A stretch of DNA of 9,798 nt, from positions 1 to 9,798 of the forward strand of contig CACZTG010000142.1 of the NCBI GenBank assembly GCA_902783995.1, read 5' to 3'. Shown here piece by piece: positions 7,235 through 9,798 of the stretch. The position numbers were made by a program, and so were the translations under genes. This DNA is from an uncultured Ruminococcus sp. (GTDB lineage Bacteria > Bacillota_A > Clostridia > RUG12999). The notes beneath the pieces were generated by a model that saw only the letters and a program-made list of their open reading frames with translations, made no database searches and was not told the origin of the DNA. How positions within the stretch are numbered: the first letter of the stretch is position 1; each line of letters starts with the position of its first letter.

Positions 7235-8805
7235 TTTGCGTTCTCCTTTACAAATCCCGTTAATTTCAATTTATCCAATATACCGTTAAATTTTCCGCCT
7301 GTGATATACTCAAACAGGTCAATCGTCGGATTAAACAGCTCGTTTTTACGATAGAACATGTAAAACATAACATTTGAGACGATGACGGCAACCATGCCGT
7401 TTGCCGCAAGCTTTAAAATTCCGTCAAGCGGTATAAACCGGCATATGCCGTAACATATACCCGCTATGACAGCTATACTTATCGCGCCTCTTATGACTTC
7501 AAACACATATGACTTCATTGAGCGTTTGAACAGCACCTTTGAAAGATTATAATAAAGCCACGGCATACAAACAAAAATATAGCTGACAACGGTTGACAGT
7601 ACTATCGCGTACAGCCCCAACCACTTGACCGTCGCTAAATTCAGAGCTAAGTTTGCAAGCCCGCTTATAAGCGGTCTGAACCTGTCCTGATGCCATATGC
7701 CTGCCGCGTCCTTGTAAACACAGGATAATTGATTGAGCAGATATACAAAGAAGTACATACAGAGCAGTATCACGATATCGATACCGAGCATTCTTTTTTC
7801 ACCCATCCACAGCTTCATGAACGGCTGATACATACACATAAAGCAGCATATACAAATAGTGGAAAGCCACAGAAGCAAAAATGTCATTCTCCGATAGTCA
7901 AAAAAATTCTTATCTACACTCTCTGTAACTATACTGTTACCTATACTTGCTTTACTTGCCGTAAATATTATCATAATGAAACCCAGCACGGAATTCATTA
8001 TAAAATAGTAATTCTGATACATAGCAAGGATAGACAGACCGAGGAATGCCGAAATAACTATGGTATCTGCCGAATTGGTTATAGTTCCTCCGAGCTTTGC
8101 GGTAAACACATCGCGTATCCTTTGGTTTATCTGCTTTACTTCTTCCTTTGGCAGTTTTCCTGCAGGATGAAAATCCGGATACATTTTATTTGAGATTATT
8201 GCAGTAATAATATTGTTGGCAATCTGTGTTAAAAGCGCCATCATTATGTAGTCATAATAGCTGCGAAGAAAAATTATTGCAACGATCTGCAGCCCGTATC
8301 TTATCATCATTGTAGTTAAGGATATCTTGCTTCTTATATCCCTCCTCTGATGCGCTGTGAGAATGCTGTTTTTATACGCAAAGAGCCAATACGTAAAAAC
8401 AGTTGTCAGCAGATTCATCAAATACAAAATATATACGTTCATATCCGGAGGCACGGGACCTTTAATAAGCTTTGGTATGAACGGCAACAAGCATAATCCC
8501 GCCACAAGGATTACCGCACCTATGATTCTGTAATAGATTCTGTACAGCCGCATAAGCGCGCATATCGTAGTCTTATCATTCTCCGCAATAGGCTTGTACA
8601 TTGAGAAAACCATTGCGGAGCCCACACCAAGCTCTGCGAGATTAAGAACACTCAATACTGAGGTGAAAAGGCTGTTCAGCCCCAGATACTGTATGCCAAG
8701 AAAATATATCATTATCGTCCGCATAAGGAACGGTATAAATATCTGCTGCGCTTTGGATAATACTCCAAACATTAAATTACGCGTTGCATTCTTTGTTCTG
8801 CTCAT
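7231..8805 (-). CDS. wzx: Wzx-type oligosaccharide flippase (PST / MOP superfamily)
   Basis: Predicted to flip the undecaprenyl-linked repeat unit from the cytoplasmic to the outer face of the membrane. The protein has 524 residues with about 12-14 hydrophobic segments and short charged loops. Its N-terminus (MSRTKNATRNLMFGVLSKAQ) followed by IYFLGIQYLGLNSLFTSVLS and LAELGVGSAMVFSMYKPIAE is characteristic of polysaccharide exporters in Firmicutes. The middle repeats the fold (LGGTITNSADTIVISAFLG, about 240-258), as in other MOP proteins. The ATG at 8805 overlaps the pyruvyl transferase stop (ATGA); the nearest purine-rich site, AAAGG at 8824-8820, is a rather distant 14 nt, so coupling to the upstream gene probably drives its translation. 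The partner polymerase is the wzy-like gene at the left end, encoded on the opposite strand. Substrate specificity cannot be inferred. Confidence 0.92.
   Translation of the reverse strand: MSRTKNATRNLMFGVLSKAQQIFIPFLMRTIMIYFLGIQYLGLNSLFTSVLSVLNLAELGVGSAMVFSMYKPIAENDKTTICALMRLYRIYYRIIGAVILVAGLCLLPFIPKLIKGPVPPDMNVYILYLMNLLTTVFTYWLFAYKNSILTAHQRRDIRSKISLTTMMIRYGLQIVAIIFLRSYYDYIMMALLTQIANNIITAIISNKMYPDFHPAGKLPKEEVKQINQRIRDVFTAKLGGTITNSADTIVISAFLGLSILAMYQNYYFIMNSVLGFIMIIFTASKASIGNSIVTESVDKNFFDYRRMTFLLLWLSTICICCFMCMYQPFMKLWMGEKRMLGIDIVILLCMYFFVYLLNQLSCVYKDAAGIWHQDRFRPLISGLANLALNLATVKWLGLYAIVLSTVVSYIFVCMPWLYYNLSKVLFKRSMKSYVFEVIRGAISIAVIAGICYGICRFIPLDGILKLAANGMVAVIVSNVMFYMFYRKNELFNPTIDLFEYITGGKFNGILDKLKLTGFVKENAK
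7243..7249 (-). promoter_or_regulatory. Strong ribosome-binding site for the ThDP enzyme gene
   Basis: AAAGGAG on the minus strand, 8 nt before the ATG at 7234, within the last codons of the flippase gene. It is the best Shine-Dalgarno match seen among the starts in this window and confirms the start. Confidence 0.75.
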
Positions 8806-9798
8806 ATTTTGTTAATCGACCTTTCCAAAAAATTGTGCGCCCTCTTACGCTCTGCTTCAAGGCATTTATATGCCTTGTTATAGTTATGCTCAAAAACTCT
8901 ATTCTCTGTAACAGCTCCGGGCAGACGATCCTCAAGACAAAGCATTTTGAGCAGTCCGGTTATCCGCGAGCCCATATTTTCATATTTGCCTTTTCTGTCA
9001 AAAACCAGAAAAGGCTTATCAAATAATATGGAAAATACGGTCGCGTGAAACGAATCCGTACATATGAGTCCGGCGTGCTCAATTAAGTCAATAAACTCCG
9101 CAGGTCCGGCGGTATATGTTTTTTTATCTTTATTGTTTAACAATTCGTGTATTTCAAGGTTGTTTTTTAAAGCAATACTGTTTATATATTTTATATTGCT
9201 TTCATCCTGGTCCCCAAGAAAATATTTAAGAATATAAGGCTTGCCGTCCTTTCTTGCCTCCGCTTTTTTAGCTGTTTTACGCCAATCGGAAGCATTTATC
9301 ATAAGAGTCGGATCTATAACAACCTCGGCATCTCTTCCTGTAAGCTTTTTTATTATTTTTGCCCCCGATTCTTCACGTACCGACAAATAAGGGAAGGTCA
9401 TAAGCTGTTCCTTAAAATAAGACGACCACTCATCGGGAAGTTCGTCAAGTCCTATGCTCGGTGCCATACAAACCTTCTGCTCAGGCTTCGCAAAGGTAAG
9501 AAAATAAGCGTCTTTTCTGTTGCCGGAAAGCCAGGTGGGATTCCATACCTGGTCGCTGCCAATCGCGAAATATGTATAGCTGTTAAGTCTTCTGCTATCA
9601 AGCTGCATATAATGAACGTTCAGGTATTTTTTATCAAACAGATAAAAATTATTTATTCTGTCCGATTTATACTGCCTGTCTGACAAACGGCAGCCCGAAA
9701 GTTTATTTATTATACGTTTTATCCTCGTTTTTGTTATACTTTTTTTAGGGTCAAAAACCAATGTGTCAACCTTATAACCCATATCGGTAAATATTTTG
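8802..9798 (-). CDS. Polysaccharide pyruvyl transferase family protein, N-terminus beyond the window
   Basis: Likely adds a pyruvate ketal (from phosphoenolpyruvate) to a sugar, giving the polymer negative charge. An ATG exists at 9782, but the frame stays open to the window edge, reading KIFTD before MGYKVDTLVFD. Family members normally have about 30 residues before this point (the NYGAVLQAYAL region), so the true start is outside. Counting from that Met, the motifs are FAIGSDQVWNP (72-82), MAPSIG (106-111), SVREESGAKII (134-144), VVIDPTLM (154-161) and the C-terminal GPAEFIDLIEHAGLICTDSF (226-245) with HATVFSILFDKPFLVF (246-261). It heads the visible minus-strand operon and overlaps the flippase by 4 bp. 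Some relatives act as other transferases, so pyruvylation is probable rather than proven. Confidence 0.88.
   Translation of the reverse strand, partial: KIFTDMGYKVDTLVFDPKKSITKTRIKRIINKLSGCRLSDRQYKSDRINNFYLFDKKYLNVHYMQLDSRRLNSYTYFAIGSDQVWNPTWLSGNRKDAYFLTFAKPEQKVCMAPSIGLDELPDEWSSYFKEQLMTFPYLSVREESGAKIIKKLTGRDAEVVIDPTLMINASDWRKTAKKAEARKDGKPYILKYFLGDQDESNIKYINSIALKNNLEIHELLNNKDKKTYTAGPAEFIDLIEHAGLICTDSFHATVFSILFDKPFLVFDRKGKYENMGSRITGLLKMLCLEDRLPGAVTENRVFEHNYNKAYKCLEAERKRAHNFLERSINKI

Noticed and set aside
7729..8193. Open frame of 154 codons on the + strand, and other overlapping antisense frames
   Set aside because: It lies antisense within the flippase gene, has no recognisable family features, no clear ribosome-binding site, and a composition expected of a shadow frame.

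Overview
The window is an internal piece of a cell-surface polysaccharide (capsule or exopolysaccharide) locus. The sequence is AT-rich, the ribosome-binding sites are AGGAG-like, genes overlap by 4 bp, and the protein families are those common in Gram-positive anaerobes. This suggests a Clostridia-type Firmicute, perhaps a gut species; that placement is inference only. There are no rRNA, tRNA, CRISPR or transposase genes, and no gene-free stretch above about 60 bp.

Layout. On the + strand (1-2286) lie the 3' part of a GT4-family glycosyltransferase and, overlapping it by 4 bp, a Wzy-type O-antigen polymerase/ligase-like membrane protein. A 58-bp convergent junction (2287-2344) carries a long imperfect hairpin. 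The rest is one tightly packed minus-strand operon. Read in its own 5'->3' direction it contains: a polysaccharide pyruvyl transferase (start beyond the right edge), a Wzx-type flippase, a MenD-like thiamine-diphosphate (ThDP) enzyme, an NAD(P)-binding epimerase/reductase, a membrane acyltransferase, and a second membrane acyltransferase that is split by one in-frame TGA.

How the parts fit. In the Wzx/Wzy pathway the glycosyltransferase helps build a lipid-linked repeat unit, the flippase moves it across the membrane, and the polymerase joins units. Pyruvyl transferase and acyltransferases decorate the sugars with acidic ketals or acyl groups. The ThDP enzyme and the dehydrogenase next to it do not belong to the standard toolkit. 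They look like a two-gene module for an unusual sugar or a C-C-bonded substituent. The initiating phosphoglycosyl transferase, other glycosyltransferases, nucleotide-sugar genes and chain-length regulators are not in this window and probably lie on either side.

Most notable points: (1) a full-length MenD homologue in which two arginines that hold substrate in true MenD are both threonine, while the catalytic Glu and ThDP motif are kept; (2) an acyltransferase interrupted by TGA exactly where the family motif expects Trp, with both flanks in the same frame; (3) the hairpin with a GCAA loop at the convergent junction.
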